A stretch of DNA of 64,000 nt. It comes from Zygnema cylindricum (taxonomy: Eukaryota; Streptophyta; Zygnematophyceae; Zygnematales; Zygnemataceae). A program made the translations under genes and the position numbers. The DNA lies in assembly GCA_037447655.1 (NCBI GenBank), contig JBBHKE010002594.1, positions 1 through 64,000 of the forward strand, read 5' to 3'. Below, one piece after another: positions 42,535 to 55,256 of the stretch. Under the pieces are notes generated by a model. The model searched no databases. It was not told where the DNA came from and saw nothing but the letters and a program-made list of their open reading frames with translations. How positions within the stretch are numbered: position 1 is the stretch's first letter; every line of letters begins with the position of its first letter.

Positions 42535-45500
42535 ACCTCAGCTCAGGGTGATGTATCTTTGATGGTAGATGTGGGTGGGAAGTAAGTAGAGAGAACCCTT
42601 CACAATGTTTTGTATGTTCCAGACTTTAAGAAAAATCTATTTTCTACATCATTAGTGGAGAGCAAAGGCTTTGAGGTTGTTCTGAAAGGAGGAAGACAAG
42701 TTGTTAGCAAGAAAGGGAAAGTGGCAGTAACAGGGACTAGAGATGCTAGCAAAATGTAATGGATGGACATGGCGGAATATAAAGAAAATAATGTTCTCTA
42801 CTCCATTGTTCAATCTGACAATGAGTTGTGGCATAAAAGATTAGGACATATGAACTATGATAGTCTTAAGAAAATGGTGAATTTGGGAAAAGTCGAGGGA
42901 GTTTCTCTCAGTTCTCATCCTATAAAATCATGTGATGGTTGCTCACTTGGCAAGATTCACAAATTGCCACTTCCACAGGAAACGGACCACAGATCGGAGA
43001 AAGTTCTACAACTAATACACTCTGATGTTCTCGGTCCTTCACAAGTGGCTTCAGCTGGAGGCATCCACTATATGGTTACATTCACAGATGACTACTCGAG
43101 GTACACTAAAGTCTACTTCATGCAACATAAGAGTGAAGTGTTCACTCACTTCAAACATTACAAAGCGTGGGCGGAAAAGCTTCATGGAGTTCCAATCTTG
43201 GCGTTGAGATCGGACAATGGGGGAGAATACACATCAAAAGAATTCGAAGAATTCCTCATTCAAGAAGGTATTAGTCACAATCTTACTGTTCCTTACACAC
43301 CAGAACAAAATGATGTTTCTAAAAGATTAAATAGAACCGTGACAGAGAGTGCTCGGTCCATGCTTGCAGATAAAGGGCTAGATTTGAAATTCTGGGTTGA
43401 AGCACTAAACTGTGGTGTTTATATTAAGAATAGAATTGCTTCTAGATCTGTTAGCACCACACCTTATGAGCTTTGGACAGGAAAGAAACCTGATGTTAGC
43501 CACTTTAAAATCTTTGGCAGCAAGTGTTTTATTCTAGATACTTCACAGGATAGATGGAAAATGGAGCCTAAGGGCTTACCAGGAATTCTTATGGGGTATG
43601 ATGATAACGCAAAGGGATATAGGGTTTTTGTATTTGAGAAACAGAAAAGTAATTATTTCTAGGAATATCCAGATTAAAGATGAACAGGATTCGGTTGATC
43701 TTTTTAAATTACCAGATCAACCGGCGAAAGAAAAGCAAGAGTATGTCATTTTTCACCATACTCAGCGAGTCTACTTTCCAACGGCAAGTACGACACCTCT
43801 TTCTCCAGCTCCTCTAGTGCCTTTACAGGATGCATCGCAACAAGATACCCCTCGGGTGGAAGGAACTACTACAGACTCTGTACAGGATCAAATTACGGTT
43901 CAACCTAAACAGAAAAATCAGAGGTTGCCGACGATCTCAGCCTCAGAATTTCGGGGGGGAAAGAGATCTAGCAGCCGTCTGCAATCAAGCTCTCACTTTT
44001 CTTTTTTTGCAGCTACAGAGGAGCCTCTAACGATCCAGGAGGCCTTCTCATCACCTGAGAGAAATCAGTGGATCGAGGCGGCAAACGATGAAATGAAGTC
44101 TATTATGGAGGCACAGACATGGGAGTTGGTGGATCTTCCTCCGGGCAGAAAAGCCATCGGCAGCAAATAGGTATTCAAGGTGAAGCTGAACCCGGACAAC
44201 ACAATCGAAAGATATAAGGCGAGACTAGTGGCCAAGGGGTATAATCAAAAAAAAGGTATTGACTTTGAGGAAACCTTCTCTCCTGTTGTCAGATTTCCCA
44301 CTGTCAGAATTTTTCTAAGTCTAGCTGCTATAGAGAATATGGAAATACAACAAATGGATGTTAAAATTGCTTTCTTGCATGGAGAGTTAGAAGAAACCAT
44401 TTATATGAAACAACCTGAAATGTACGTTGAAAAGGGAAAGGAAGAATTAGTGTGTAAATTGATGAAATCTTTATATGGGCTAAAGCAAGCCCCGCGTCAG
44501 TGGAATTTGAAGTTAGATGAGTTTTTGACTGGGCTGGGATTTAAGAGAATTAGCTCAGATCATTCTGTATATGTCTTACAAGGGGAGGATGGAATACTTT
44601 ACATTGCTGTATATGTGGATGACTTATTATTAATAAGTAAGTAAATGGATGAAATAAACCGCATTAAAGGTGCTTTAAGGTCTAGGTTCGAGATGAAGGA
44701 CCTCGGTGAGGCCAAATACATTTTAGGAATACAGGTAGAAAGAGACAGAAACAAGAGGCTGATTATGTTGACTCAGAAAGAAGCAATAGGTAATATGCTA
44801 GAAAGATTTGAAATGAAAGATGTGAAAGGATCCGTAACTCCCATGGAATTCAGGCAGAAATTGGAAGGAATTGATACAGATTCAGGCATAATTGTCGGTG
44901 AGAGTTTAGAGACAGGGGAGGAAGTTTTTATGGCTTCAAAGCCATATAGACAAGTAGTTGGAAGCCTTATATATTTTATGAATTGTACGAAACCCGACAT
45001 TGCAGCAGCTGTGGGAGTCTTGAGTAGAAGTCTGCAGAATCCTAAAAGGGCAGACTGGGAAGCAACAAAAAGAGTGTTGAGATATCTTGCAGGTACTCGA
45101 AATCTCAAGCTTGTTCTCGGAGGAGGAGAGGTGAAAATCTAGACGTGGAGTGATGCTAGCTATGGGGACATGCCAAGCCGGAAATCTACAACCGGCTTCG
45201 TTTTGAAGATTGGAGACGGAACTTGCTGCTATAGTAGCAAATTACAAAAGGTTACAGCTCAATCCACAATGGAGTCAGAATATATGGCAGCAGCTTCCGC
45301 CCTCAAGGAGCTCCTATGGGTCAAGTCCATTTTACAAGAACTTGGGTATATGGAAATTGGCCCTCAAGCTATCTGGTGTGACAACCAAGCTGCCATAGCA
45401 ATTGCCTCTAACCCCAGCCATCACTTTAAGAGCAAACATATGGATGTTAGACTTCACTTTGTTAGAGAAAAAGTACTTGCAAAAGTCGTTAAATTGTGTT

Positions 45501-45598
45501 ACTTACCAGATGAGAAGATGGTGGCTGACATGTTAACAAAAGCCGTTCCTGCTCCTAAGTTACAATTTTGCAGAGATGTTATTGGACTAAGTGAGTAA
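42535..45598 (+). pseudogene. B1 pol (integrase, RT, RNase H)
   Basis: GAG-pre-integrase WHKRLGHMN near 42829; zinc motif CDGCSLGK near 42931. Integrase core has Asp in HSD (43024-43026), Asp in RSDNGGEY near 43213 and Glu in PEQN near 43303, so D,D-35-E is preserved. Integrase C-term ends near 43620; a frameshift near 43645 moves to the next frame. Linker 43670-44000. RT: GSK followed by TAG 44168-44170 (Trp in relatives), MDVKIAFLHGELEETIYM, YVDD 44612-44623, stop TAA 44642-44644. RNase H: YFMNCTKPDIAAAVGVLSRS, TAG 45140-45142, TMESEYMAAASALKELLWVKS, WCDNQAAIAIASNPSHHF, stop after GLSE at 45598. Other stops lie near 42582 and 42758. Confidence 0.93.
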
Positions 45599-45610
45599 CT
45601 GAGTCTAAAG

Positions 45611-45621
45611 ATTTAGGGGAG
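45611..45621 (+). other. B1 polypurine tract
   Basis: ATTTAGGGGAG next to TGTTGTAATTT. Confidence 0.85.
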
Positions 45622-46635
45622 TGTTGTAATTTATAAAGCTTTAACTTAGGATATTTTTTCTAGTAGTCTACTATAAGACTTACCTTAATAAGTGTTACAG
45701 TAGCGAGAGGTACAGTAGAGTGTACTGTACTGTATCGTACTTTTGCAGGGACACGTGTCGGCGAAATAACGTATGCAGGTTTTTGGAGTAGCGCCGACAA
45801 TCAGCCATACGCGTCAAAAAGTTGACGATGCGATTCACATGATCAGACGAACAAGATCTATCCCGAGTATTCCGGAAACATATGGTACATCTCGACGGTA
45901 CCATCGTCGATCGAATTCGTTCCAACGGACGCGATTCACCTGGGACCACAAGCGCGATTCACGAGGGACCACAAGCGTGATTCGCGTGGGACCACAAGTG
46001 ACGAAGCACTCAAGTGCTTCGTACTACATGACCACAGTAGGCTGGACTTTTGCGGTCACCGCTGACTAAGCATTTGGAACGTTTTGTGTACGGTTAGAAC
46101 GTTTTGTGTACGATTCAATTTCTGTAAATATCTGAATAAACATTAGTTTGTAGTTTAGTGTGATAAAAAATAGTGTTCCGCTAATCAAGTTTTAGAAATA
46201 GTAATTAGGTTTTTAAAGTACAGTAACGTACAGGTAGGATGCTTTGTCGTTAGTCAGGATAATAACCGTAGTAACGGTTACCCAAATTAGTGTAGATCAG
46301 TAGATACACACTGTGAGTATAATACTTAGAACTTAGACAATTTTGTAGCATCCAGTTTTGGGAATATGATTTTCTAAGGGCAGTTTTTGGGAAACCTCTA
46401 GACATCATATCTTATGGTTTACTGGGTCATTTTGGCTGCAATTTTAAGAATTGTCAGTTTGTTGTATTGTGTATCACTGTGACAAATTTGAAGCATATTG
46501 GCTTTCTGAGTCATATTTTGTGTCAGATCTAAGTTGGCTGTTGAGTAGGTACTTTGATAGTTTCTGTTGTTTTTTCATGTCTACTTCCACTACTACTGCT
46601 GGTTCACCGCTTGCAACGGTGGTTGTAGAACGACA
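45622..46635 (+). repeat. B1 3' LTR
   Basis: 1,014 bp. Carries the Gag start (ATG 46577-46579 region) but is followed directly by the GCGAC duplication and B2 LTR sequence. This proves that the first Gag codons are LTR-encoded. Confidence 0.92.
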
Positions 46636-46640
46636 GCGAC

Positions 46641-47450
46641 CGATACCCAGATACACGTGTCACAAATCATACGAGAGGGTTCAGCGAATCGAACGGACGA
46701 AGACTAATCCAAACATCTGAGAGAGAATTGTGAGAGATCGAAAGTTTGTCGTCCATACAAACATATTCGACAAACGCGATCAATGTGGGGACCACAATGA
46801 GTAAGTGCGTCGTAAGCACTAAGGATTTTCGTACCATGAGATCAACATTTATCTGGACTTTTGTGATGAATGCTGACTAAGCATTGGCAACATTATTGTA
46901 CTGACGTTATTTGTAAATATCACGAAAACAAATTGTTCGCGTTTAGTGCATTAGAATTTAGTGTTACAGTGTTCATTTAGCGACAAGTAGTAAGTAGGGT
47001 TTTGAAAGTACTCACGGTACAAATACGTACAGGTTGTATACTCTGTCCTAAGTCAGGATAGTACTGTAGTAGGACCACCCGAATTAGTGTGACGGCCACC
47101 CGAATTAATGTGACCAGTAGATACTCTTTGTGAGTATATAGTTTAAGACTTAGCCAATTTTGAATAATCCAGTTTTGGGATTTTGATGTTTTAAGGGCAA
47201 TTTTTGGGAAACTTCTAGACATCATATCTTATGGTTTACATGTTCATTTGGGCTACAATTTTTAGAATTGTTAGTTTACTATGTTGTGTATCACATTGGC
47301 ATATTTGAGGAATATTGGCATTTTGAGTCATATTTTGTGTTAGCTGAAAGTTAGCTGTTAAGTAGGTGGTTGATAGTTTTTGCTCTTTTTCATGTCTACT
47401 TCCACTATTACTGCTGATTCTCCTCCTGCAACGGTGGTTGTAGAACAACT
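46641..47450 (+). repeat. B2 5' LTR, right part
   Basis: Continues 40245-40443 after B1. Diverged from the B1 LTR but colinear with it: GGGACCACAA, AGCACTAAGG, GGGAAACTTCTAGACATC, then the Gag ATG at about 47392. Together the two parts give about 1,009 bp. Confidence 0.82.
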
Positions 47451-48630
47451 TGTTATGGGCCTTAGGTCAAGAATTCATATTTTTAATGTCCAAAAGTATA
47501 CATACTGGGCGGCGATGGTTGAATCTTCGTTTGAAACTGCTAACTTATTAGGGGTCTTAGATGGCTCCCTTAATGAAACAGATCCGAGTTGGGCGAAAAG
47601 GAATTCAATGGCAAGGAACAATCTCATTCTGCGTATTTCACAAAAATCTTGTCATGTCTCGACTGAAAATGAAGAACGCGAGGGGGATTTGGACATCACT
47701 GAAATCTGCTTTTGAGAAAGCGAACTTCCAAGAAGAGCTCTTGGTGGCTGAAAAAGTTTAGGGGTACTAATACTCGGGGGGAAACATGGTTGAGTATTGT
47801 CACAATTTTCGTGCTCTTATTGATGCACACTCTTCTGCTGGTTGCTCTTTCCTTGAGTTTTATTAGACAACTTTGCTTATTAGAGGTCTCCTTAGTAACA
47901 TGAAAGGTGTGTCTATTCAATTAAAAAGTCATGATAAGGCTAGCTGGTAATTAACATATAATAGCATATAATTTTATATTGGAGGAAAAGTCTAATACTA
48001 AAATCCTTGAAAAACAAGGATAGGTTGAAGCTTTTGCCATAAAATTTGACAAAATAAATCATGGTAATCACAACATGAATCAATTTAACCAAAATCAAAA
48101 TCAGTTCAATCAGTATACTCAGAGGTCAAATACGCCATCCTCTACTACGTGTTTTTATTGCTCTGAGAAAGGATATGGATACAGAAACTGCCCTAAGCTG
48201 TAAAAGGCAAATGAGATAATGTTTATACAGGCCAACTCGGCAGCAAAGCCAATACCACAAAGGCTTTTCTAGGAATCCTACCCCTAAAAATGCTCTGTTT
48301 TCACCTTTTGCAACGTATGCAGATGAGTCTCTGAGCTTCACTGAGCAAGAGAATGGGGGCAGCCATGGAGGGTCTAAAGGATGCAGGATAGATCATGGAC
48401 ATGGGACTATCGTCCCACATGTGCTGGAACAAGGCGGCTTTGACAAATCTGTATCAAACATCTCCAAAGAGTATCTACTATGCTTTGGCATGAGTGTTCA
48501 AACTTCAGCTCAGGGTGATGTATCTTTGATGGTAGATGTGGGGGGAAAGTTGGTAAAGAGAACTCTTTACAATTTTTTTGTATGTTCCAAACTTTAAGAA
48601 GAATCTTTTTTCTAGATCCCTAGTGGAGAG
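47392..48630 (+). pseudogene. B2 gag and protease remnant
   Basis: Met-Ser-Thr-Ser-Thr start inside the LTR, then across the PBS (TGTTATGGGCC, 47451-47461) into VMGLRSRIHIFNVQKYTYWAAM. The Gag body follows B1 with frameshifts near 47660, stops near 47759 and 47864, and a decayed region near 47950. Zinc knuckle C-F-Y-C-S-E-K-G-Y-G-Y-R-N-C near 48150 (His lost to Tyr). The protease region near 48390 is out of frame. It ends at VES where F1 is inserted. Confidence 0.82.
48626..48630 (+). repeat. Target-site duplication of F1 (GAGAG), left
   Basis: GAGAG here and at 55109-55113. Excision restores Ser-Leu-Val-Glu-Ser followed by Lys-Gly-Phe-Glu in B2. Confidence 0.85.
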
Positions 48631-49694
48631 TTAAACTCTGAGACCTCCCTAAGTCCTCGGAGTGGATAGCTTCCAAGAAGCCTTTAGGATAACCCTGACC
48701 CCTTTGTGTTTCAGCAAGAACAACTTCCACCTTGGCAGTCAAATACTCTGACCAACTTCTTCCCTGTGAAGGCAAGACTTCCTTGAGTCGATAGCAAAAA
48801 GAATCTCTGAATTTGCTCCTCGAGCACTAAGTTATGGAGGGTCAAAGTTGACCTTTTGTACAGAAGCTCTTTGGGAGAGAGGGTCCTATCTCCTATTTTT
48901 CTCAAGTTTTATCTCTCTCACAGACTCTATCTACTGATGTACGAAGCCAATCAGATTTCTCCTCCGTACACAAAAGTATTGTTGTCGGTGTACTTTCTAT
49001 ACGAACATTGTACGACATGCCCTAAATGTCGACAAGTGGTTTATCCGGATTCGCTCCCTTAATCCTCGGAGATGCCGCGATCCAATGTTAGTCCGCCACG
49101 TGTAATCCGATGTGGCGATGATCATAAACCGCCGAAAATCTCTTCCGCGATCTCGGCGTTTAATTTCGGCCGTCCGATTAAATTCACATTTAATCGTAGC
49201 CATAATAAATACATACGCCGTATTCGTTTCGGTAAAGAAATAAATGCGCGGCATTCGTTTCTTATCCATACCGTAATCCGTACTTTTACATTATTGGATC
49301 TATATCTCCCGTAAATTTATTTTAATTAAATGAACTATCAAACGTATAAATGTTTAATTAATTATCGAACCCTACATTACGTAACACTATCTCTAGAGTT
49401 AACGGTTAAAGCTACTGGCTACCGGCTGATTACCGGCCTGCAGGTTCTAGGTTCAAAACCTAGAGGTGGCATATATATTTTAGTAAATACATCCTTAATT
49501 ATAAATGAACTAATATTTATATCCCGTAAACCTCTAGATAGCCTAGGTAGCCATGGCTCTAGCTTCCTCTCCAATATTAGTGACTGCGACAAGTTTGAGA
49601 GTTGGAGAGAGAAGTTAGAGGTAGACTGCCTTGGCTTCTTTCTATATTTCTATTCAGACCTAGAAAATACTTTAAAAAACCATTAATTTCTATA
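48631..49694 (-). repeat. F1 3' LTR
   Basis: 1,064 bp. G-box CCACGTGT near 49098; GCCATGGC near 49552; stem-loops near 48760-48800. It is followed on the - strand side by PPT AGAAGGGGAG. Confidence 0.88.
49390..49470 (+). other. tRNA-like segment in F1 3' LTR (antisense)
   Basis: + strand A-box-like GTTAACGGTTAAAGC, a CCGG/CTGATTA/CCGG anticodon-arm-like hairpin, and a perfect T-arm-like CTAGG/TTCAAAA/CCTAG with a 7-nt loop. Structurally the best-kept copy, but no acceptor stem is visible. Confidence 0.62.
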
Positions 49695-49707
49695 CTCCCC
49701 TTCTTTT

Positions 49708-52700
49708 CTAGTCAATCTTTAATTTCAAACCACACTTCTCCTTGTAGAAAATTTGCTTAGGGGAAGGCACAGGTTTGGTCATTATATCTGCTACCATCTC
49801 ACTATCTGGTCGGTACTCTAAACTGATTATTTTGTTTTCTACTTTCTCTCTAACAAAGCTGAGTCTAATGTCCATGTGTTTGGCTTTAAAATGATTTCTA
49901 GGATTGGCAGAAATAGCGATTGCTGCCTGATTATCACAAAATATTTTCTGCACACCACTCTTAAGGTGACCAAGCTCACCAAGCAAAGACTTGACCCACA
50001 TCAATTCTTTTACGGCAGAGGAAGAGGCCATGTACTCAGCCTCCATGGTGGACTGAGCAATAACTTTTTGCTGTTTGCTACTCCAACAGCAAGCCCCATC
50101 ACCCAAATATAATACATATCCAGAATTGCATCTCCTCATCGGAGCATCACCATAACTGGCATCACTCCAAGTAGTGATGTCAGTATTCTCCCCACCCAAA
50201 TGCAACCATAGATCCCTAGTTCCTATCAAGTATCTAAGGACTCTCTTAGCTGCCTCCCTATTCCTCTTAGTGGGAGCATTTAGACTTCTACTCAGCACCC
50301 CTACAGCTGCAGCTAAATCTAGCCGGGTACAATTCATAAAATAGATTAGACTTCCCCACTACTTACCTGTAAGGAATAGTCTGCATGAACTTCTATTTTT
50401 CAGAAGATAATTCCTCGTCTAAGACTATGACTCCTTCTTCCTCACTCCCCTCACTTCCCTTCTTCAACTCCTTTGGAGTTGTAGAACTATTATTTTTATC
50501 CATTTTAAATTTTTCAAACATGTTCGCTATTGCTTCCTTTTTAGTCAATCTTATAATCTTTCTCTTTCGGTCTCTCTCTACTTTAATTCCCAAAAAATAT
50601 TTTGCTTCCCCATTTCCTTCATTTCAAATCTCCCCTTAAGATCGTTTTTCAGTTTATTAATTTTCTCCATTGATTTACTTAAAACAAGCAAATCATCAAC
50701 ATAAATTGCAATAAAATTCAAACTTTCCTCATCTTCAAAAACATAGATTGAGTGATCTGAGCTGATCCGGGTATAACACAGACCGGTAAGAAACTCATCA
50801 AGCTTCTTATTCCACTGTCGAGGCGCCTGTTTCAAACCATAAAGGGATTTAATCAGCCAGCATACCTTTCTCTCCTCTCCTTCCTCCACAAACCCTTCGG
50901 GTTGTCGTATGAAGATCTCCTCTTCCAATTCTCCATGCAAAAAGGTTGTTTTGATGTCCATCTGGTGCACTTCCATGTCTTCCGCTGCTGCCACACTGAG
51001 AAGTATGCGAATGGAGGGAAATCTGACCACCGGGGCAAAGGTTTCCTCGTAGTTAATTCCCTCCTTTTGTGTAAATCCCTTTGCCACTAGTAGGGCCTTG
51101 TAGCGCTCGATTGTGTTATCTTGGTTCAGTTTTAATTTGAAAACCCACTTACAACTGATTCGTTTTCGGTTAGGTGGACAATCCACCAGCTCCCAAGAAT
51201 CGGCTGCCATAATTGAGACCATCTCCTCATTGATGGCTATCTTCCACCGGTTTCTTTCTGGAGAAGTCATCGCCTCTCCATAAGTCTGAGGTCCATCTTG
51301 ATGAGATAGTTTTGTTACCTTGTTTATTAACCTGTTTTTCTTGCAATCTTTTGCTACTTCTCCTTCCCCCCTCAAAATCTGAGGCCAGAATAGATGGTTC
51401 TCGTGGATTCTTTCGAACAATCTCGGCTTCTCCCCTATCCCTTGATTCTGAATCCATTTCCACCACGTCTTCCGCTACGGGTAGAGTTGTCACTGTAGTT
51501 TCCACAGCCGAGTCCTTTTCGATCTGATTTGTACCTGCAAGAATGTTATCTTCTCTAAAACTTGGATAATTAGGAAGCTCAAAGTCATCGAAATTTTCTG
51601 ACTCAAATCTGATTTTTACTGACTTTGTATACTTGAAGGGATCCACATACTTTCCTTCATCCATAACTACTACATGCTTTACTAAGATTATATCTTCCCT
51701 TTTTAGATCATAAACTCTATATCCTTTAATATCCTCATCATATCCTAATAAGTATCCCGATTTTCCCTTTAGGATCTAGCTTCCAATTGGACCGATCAGT
51801 ATCTAGACTGAATACTTTACTACCGAAAACCTTTAAGTGAGATATGTCTGGTTTCCGGCCTGTCCATCTCTCATAAGGTGTTTGAACTTTTATAGCTGAG
51901 GTAAGAACTCTATTTTTGAGGTAATTAGCACAGTTCATTGCTTTTGCCCAAAACCTTTTTCCTATCTTTTTATCTGACAACATACTTCTAGCACTATCAC
52001 TTAGTGTTCTATTTAACCTTTCAGCTACCCCATTCTGTTCTAGGTTTTTTGGAACTGTCTTTTGGTGTTGGACCCCATCTTCCCTCAGAAAATCCTCAAA
52101 CTGGTTAGAAGTATACTCTCCACCAATGTCACTCCGTATTCTCTTGATTGGAGTTCATGGATTTTTTCGCTCCATGCTTTATATTGTCTAAAACAATCCT
52201 AAGCTTCGGACTTGTTTTTCAAAAAATACACTCAGGAATACCGAGACCAATCATCAGTGATAGTCATCATAAATCTCTTCCCCACCGGTGAGGACACTTT
52301 AGCCGGTCCCCAAATATCTGTGTGTACTAGATCTATAATTTTTTCTCCCTTATAGGTGGCTGTTTTAGGAAAGGGTAATCTGTGTGCTATACCTTGAGCA
52401 CATCCACTACAATCACTTATATTATCACTCTCACTGAACTTAATCCCTTCCACCACTCTCATCCTTTTCATCTCTCTTAACTTATCTAGATTTACATGCC
52501 CAAGCCTCTTATGCCACATCATATTATCATGAACACCAGCATAATAAAGTTTCTTCATTTCATTACTTAAAATCAGCCTAAACATCCCATGGCTACCTTT
52601 CTCAACAATGAAATAGACATCCTCCTCAAAACTAGCAGTAAAGACTCCTTCCCTAGTGCTAATAAAAAAACCCTTATCGTCTAATACGGATGTAGAAATG

Positions 52701-53165
52701 AGGTTTTTGTTCAGCTCCGGAATAAACAATACATCGGAGAATGTTACTATGGATGTCTTTCCTTCTACTAACACTTTCAGATCTACCGATCCTACAAAAG
52801 TAGTGGTGACTATCCTCCCATCCCCGTACTCTATCTCTACGGTGGGAATCTTTTTTATCTTAGTGAACAGGTGCCTATCCTTACACATGTGCATGGAGGC
52901 ACCTAAATCTATAATCCAGTCTGCTTCACCTTTCAATCCACCGTAAGCACATTTCTGCCTTCGTGGAATTTCCACCTCGTTTTTCGCCTCCAACTCCTCA
53001 TCCAAAAAGAGCTCATCGTCCTCGTCCTCGGATTCCGCCTCATGTATCTGTGTCACAAGGGCCCTTTTTCCCTCTCCTCTTGAGGTACCACCGATCTGCC
53101 CTTCCTTTAACCGAAGCTCGGTTAGCTTAGTGCACTCAGCCAAATCGTGCCCCGGTTTCTTGCAA
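49708..53165 (-). pseudogene. F1 pol (protease, integrase, RT, RNase H)
   Basis: The open piece 53143-52232 has a TKLTEL spacer, protease IDLGASMHM (Leu for Ser) near 52920, VEIEYGDGRI, the ELNKNLISTSVLDDKG region, WHKRLGHVN, zinc motif CSGCAQG and HTDIWGPAKV with TITDDWSR. The integrase core decays over 52231-51990, then FWAKAMNCANYLKNRV (51983 on). Linker 51664-51227. RT runs 51230-50578 with MDIKTTFLHGELEEEIFIRQPEGF and YVDDLLVLSK near 50700, followed by a shift near 50590. RNase H 50337-49708 is open: MNCTRLDLAAAVGVLSRS, STMEAEYMAS, CDNQAAIAISANPRNHF, IMTKPVPSPK. RT/RNase H is nearly intact. Confidence 0.92.
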
Positions 53166-54063
53166 AAATGATATTAACCTTTAGGAGCCCTTGGTCGAAC
53201 TCGTCGGCCTGATTTTTCTGCTCCCTTCCCCCATAGTTTTTGACCGGTATCCAAAATCCTTGTTCCTCCAATCGGTCGAAGTTGCCAAGGCTTGGCCACT
53301 CTTTCCTCCTCTTCGGATCTTAATCGTATTCCCGCGAACGAGAATCTTCCCTACCACTGAGTTCCATATCCACCTTGAGTCCCGCAAGTCCTCCACACGG
53401 TTGACTATATTCTCGAACTCATCGGGTAACTTCATCAGTAAACAGTTAACCTTTTCTTTTTCACTAAAATCTTTTCCCCCACTCTCTAGCTCCATGAAGA
53501 GTGTAGCAAGCTCATTGCAAAAATCCAACATATTCCCCCCCTTTGTATACATACTCCTTAACTTTCTAATCAGCCAACTATTGTTGCTGAATCGTACCAC
53601 TTCGGTACATCTTTATGAGAGCTATCCAAAGATCGGATGTCATTTCTACGTGCAAATGAAGTCATGCAAGTCCTTGAGTGAGATGGCGTAGGATGAAGTG
53701 CTTTGGCGCCATATTGATGAAGTCCCAGGTTTCAGTATCATTCTCCTCGTTCCTCGGAATAGGTGACATGAATGCCGAACCAGTTGCTATTGGTGTGGTC
53801 GCCTCCTTTCCTTTGTCCACCACCTCTCTTTCCTTTGTTTCCTCTGTTGAAGATGGATCCTCTTTCCTGGTGAACCTGCTTCCTCCAAACCCTGGAGGGA
53901 TTCTAAGACTTGATGGACGCCCCAACCGTCCACTCACTATCCCCCAAAACCTATTTTCACATAGAGCTCTTATCATTATACTTTCCCACTATATAAAGCC
54001 AGTTCCATTAAAGATTGGTACCGTAGAGGGTGGGCCCATAACCTGAAACTCTGAGACCTCCAT
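53166..54063 (-). pseudogene. F1 gag
   Basis: Starts at ATG 54063-54061 inside the LTR (MEVSEFQ), reads through the PBS as VMGPP, then PSTVPIFNGTGFI and a TAG replacing Tyr before WESIM. Open 53976-53662: CENRFWGIVSGRLGRP, MAPKHFILRHLTQ. After a break, 53600-53181: MYTKGGNMLDFCNELATLFMELES, MKLPDEFENIV, NTIKIRRGGKSGQALA. The knuckle H-F-C-K-K-P-G-H-D-L-A-E-C lies near 53170-53130, just after a frameshift and stop. Confidence 0.87.
54029..54043 (-). other. F1 primer-binding site
   Basis: - strand GGTTATGGGCCCACC, identical to A1, directly after LTR end AGTTTCA. Confidence 0.88.
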
Positions 54064-55108
54064 AAGTCCTCAGAGTGGATAGCTTTGAAGAAGCCTCTAG
54101 GATAACCTTGACCCCTTTGTGTTTCAGCAAGAACAACTGCCACCCTGGAAGACAAATACTCTGACCACCTTCACCCGTGTGAAGGCAAGACTCCCTTGAG
54201 TGGATAGCAAAAAGAATCTCTGAATTTGCTCCCTTAAGGTTTAAGTTATGGAGGGTCAAGGTTGACCTTTTGTACAGAAGCTCTCTGGGAGAGAGGGTCC
54301 TATCTCCTAATTTTTGTAAGTCTTATCTCTCTCACACCTCTTTCTACTGATGTACGGAGGCAATCAGATTACTCCTCCGTAAATAAAAGTATAGGTGTCG
54401 GTGTTCTTTCTGTACGAACATTGTACAACATGCCCTAAATGTCGACACGTGGTATATCCTGATTGGCTCCCTTAATCCTTGGAGATGCCGCGATCCAATT
54501 TTAGTCCGCCACGTGTCATCCGATGTTGTGATGATCAAAAACTGCCGAAATTCTCTTTCGCAATCTCGGCGTTTAATTTCGGCCGTCTGATTAAATTCAC
54601 ATTTAATCGTAGCCGTAATAAATACATACGCGGTATTCGTTTTAGTAAATAAATAAATGCGCGGCATTGGTTTGTTATCCGTATCGTAATACGTAATTTT
54701 ACATTACTGGATCTATGTCTCCGTAAAACTATTTAAGTCAAATAAACTATCAAACGTATAAATGTTTAATTAATTATCAAACCCTACATTACGTAACACT
54801 ATCTCTAGAGTTAACGGTTTAAAGCTACCTGCTGCCGGCTGATTACAGGCCGGCAGGTTCCATGTTCAAAAAAGGAGGTGGCACATGTATTTTCGTAAAT
54901 ATATCCTTAATTATAAATAAACTAATATTTATATCCCGTAAACCTTTGGATAGCCTAGGTAGCCATGGCTCTAGCTTCCTCTCCAATTTCTCAGTGACTG
55001 CGACAAGTTTGAGAGTTGGAGAGAGAAGTTAGAGGTAGATTGTCTCGGCTTCTTTCTATATTTCTATTCAGACCGAGAAAATACTTTAAAAGACCATTAA
55101 TTTCTAAA
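54044..55108 (-). repeat. F1 5' LTR
   Basis: 1,065 bp. Stem-loop 2 (CTTCAC/ACGG/GTGAAG on the - strand, 54184-54169) and stem-loop 1 (54201-54190); TATA-like region near 54275; GTAC cores near 54350-54425; G-box near 54511; tRNA-like segment; GCCATGGC near 54962. Confidence 0.88.
54800..54881 (+). other. tRNA-like segment in F1 5' LTR (antisense)
   Basis: Diverged copy of 49390-49470. The A-box-like part is kept (GTTAACGGTTTAAAGC) while the T-arm is disrupted. Confidence 0.5.
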
Positions 55109-55113
55109 GAGAG

Positions 55114-55256
55114 GAAAGGCTTTGAAGTTGTTCTGAAATGAGGTAGACAGGTTGTTAGCAAGAAAGGGAAAGTGGCAGTAACGAAACTAGGGATGCTTGC
55201 AAAATGTACTGGATAGACATGGCTGAATATAAAAAAAAATGATGTTCTCTACTCCA
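55114..55256 (+). pseudogene. B2 pol fragment after F1
   Basis: Continues KGFEVVLK, RQVVSKKGKVAV and MAEYK (compare B1 42665-42800), with stops and a 1-bp shift near 55240. Interrupted at 55256 by a solo LTR. Confidence 0.82.

Larger units (their letters stand above)
40444..46635 (+). mobile_element. B1: near-complete young Ty1/copia element, TSD GCGAC
   Basis: 6,192 bp: 5' LTR 40444-41480, PBS 41481-41491, gag-pol 41422-45598, PPT 45611-45621, 3' LTR 45622-46635. GCGAC flanks both sides (40439-40443 and 46636-46640). The LTRs are about 2% different by eye, apart from one deletion of about 25 bp in the 3' copy. It is inserted in the 5' LTR of its own relative B2. All domains are present, but several nonsense codons and one frameshift block expression. 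Confidence 0.93.
48631..55108 (-). mobile_element. F1: full-length Ty1/copia element, - strand
   Basis: 6,478 bp: 5' LTR 54044-55108, PBS 54029-54043, gag 54063-53171, pol about 53160-49708, PPT near 49695-49707, 3' LTR 48631-49694. Terminal bases are eroded (TT for TG on the left, AA for CA on the right). LTRs are 1,064 and 1,065 bp with many substitutions, so it is older than B1. It is inserted in B2. Confidence 0.92.
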
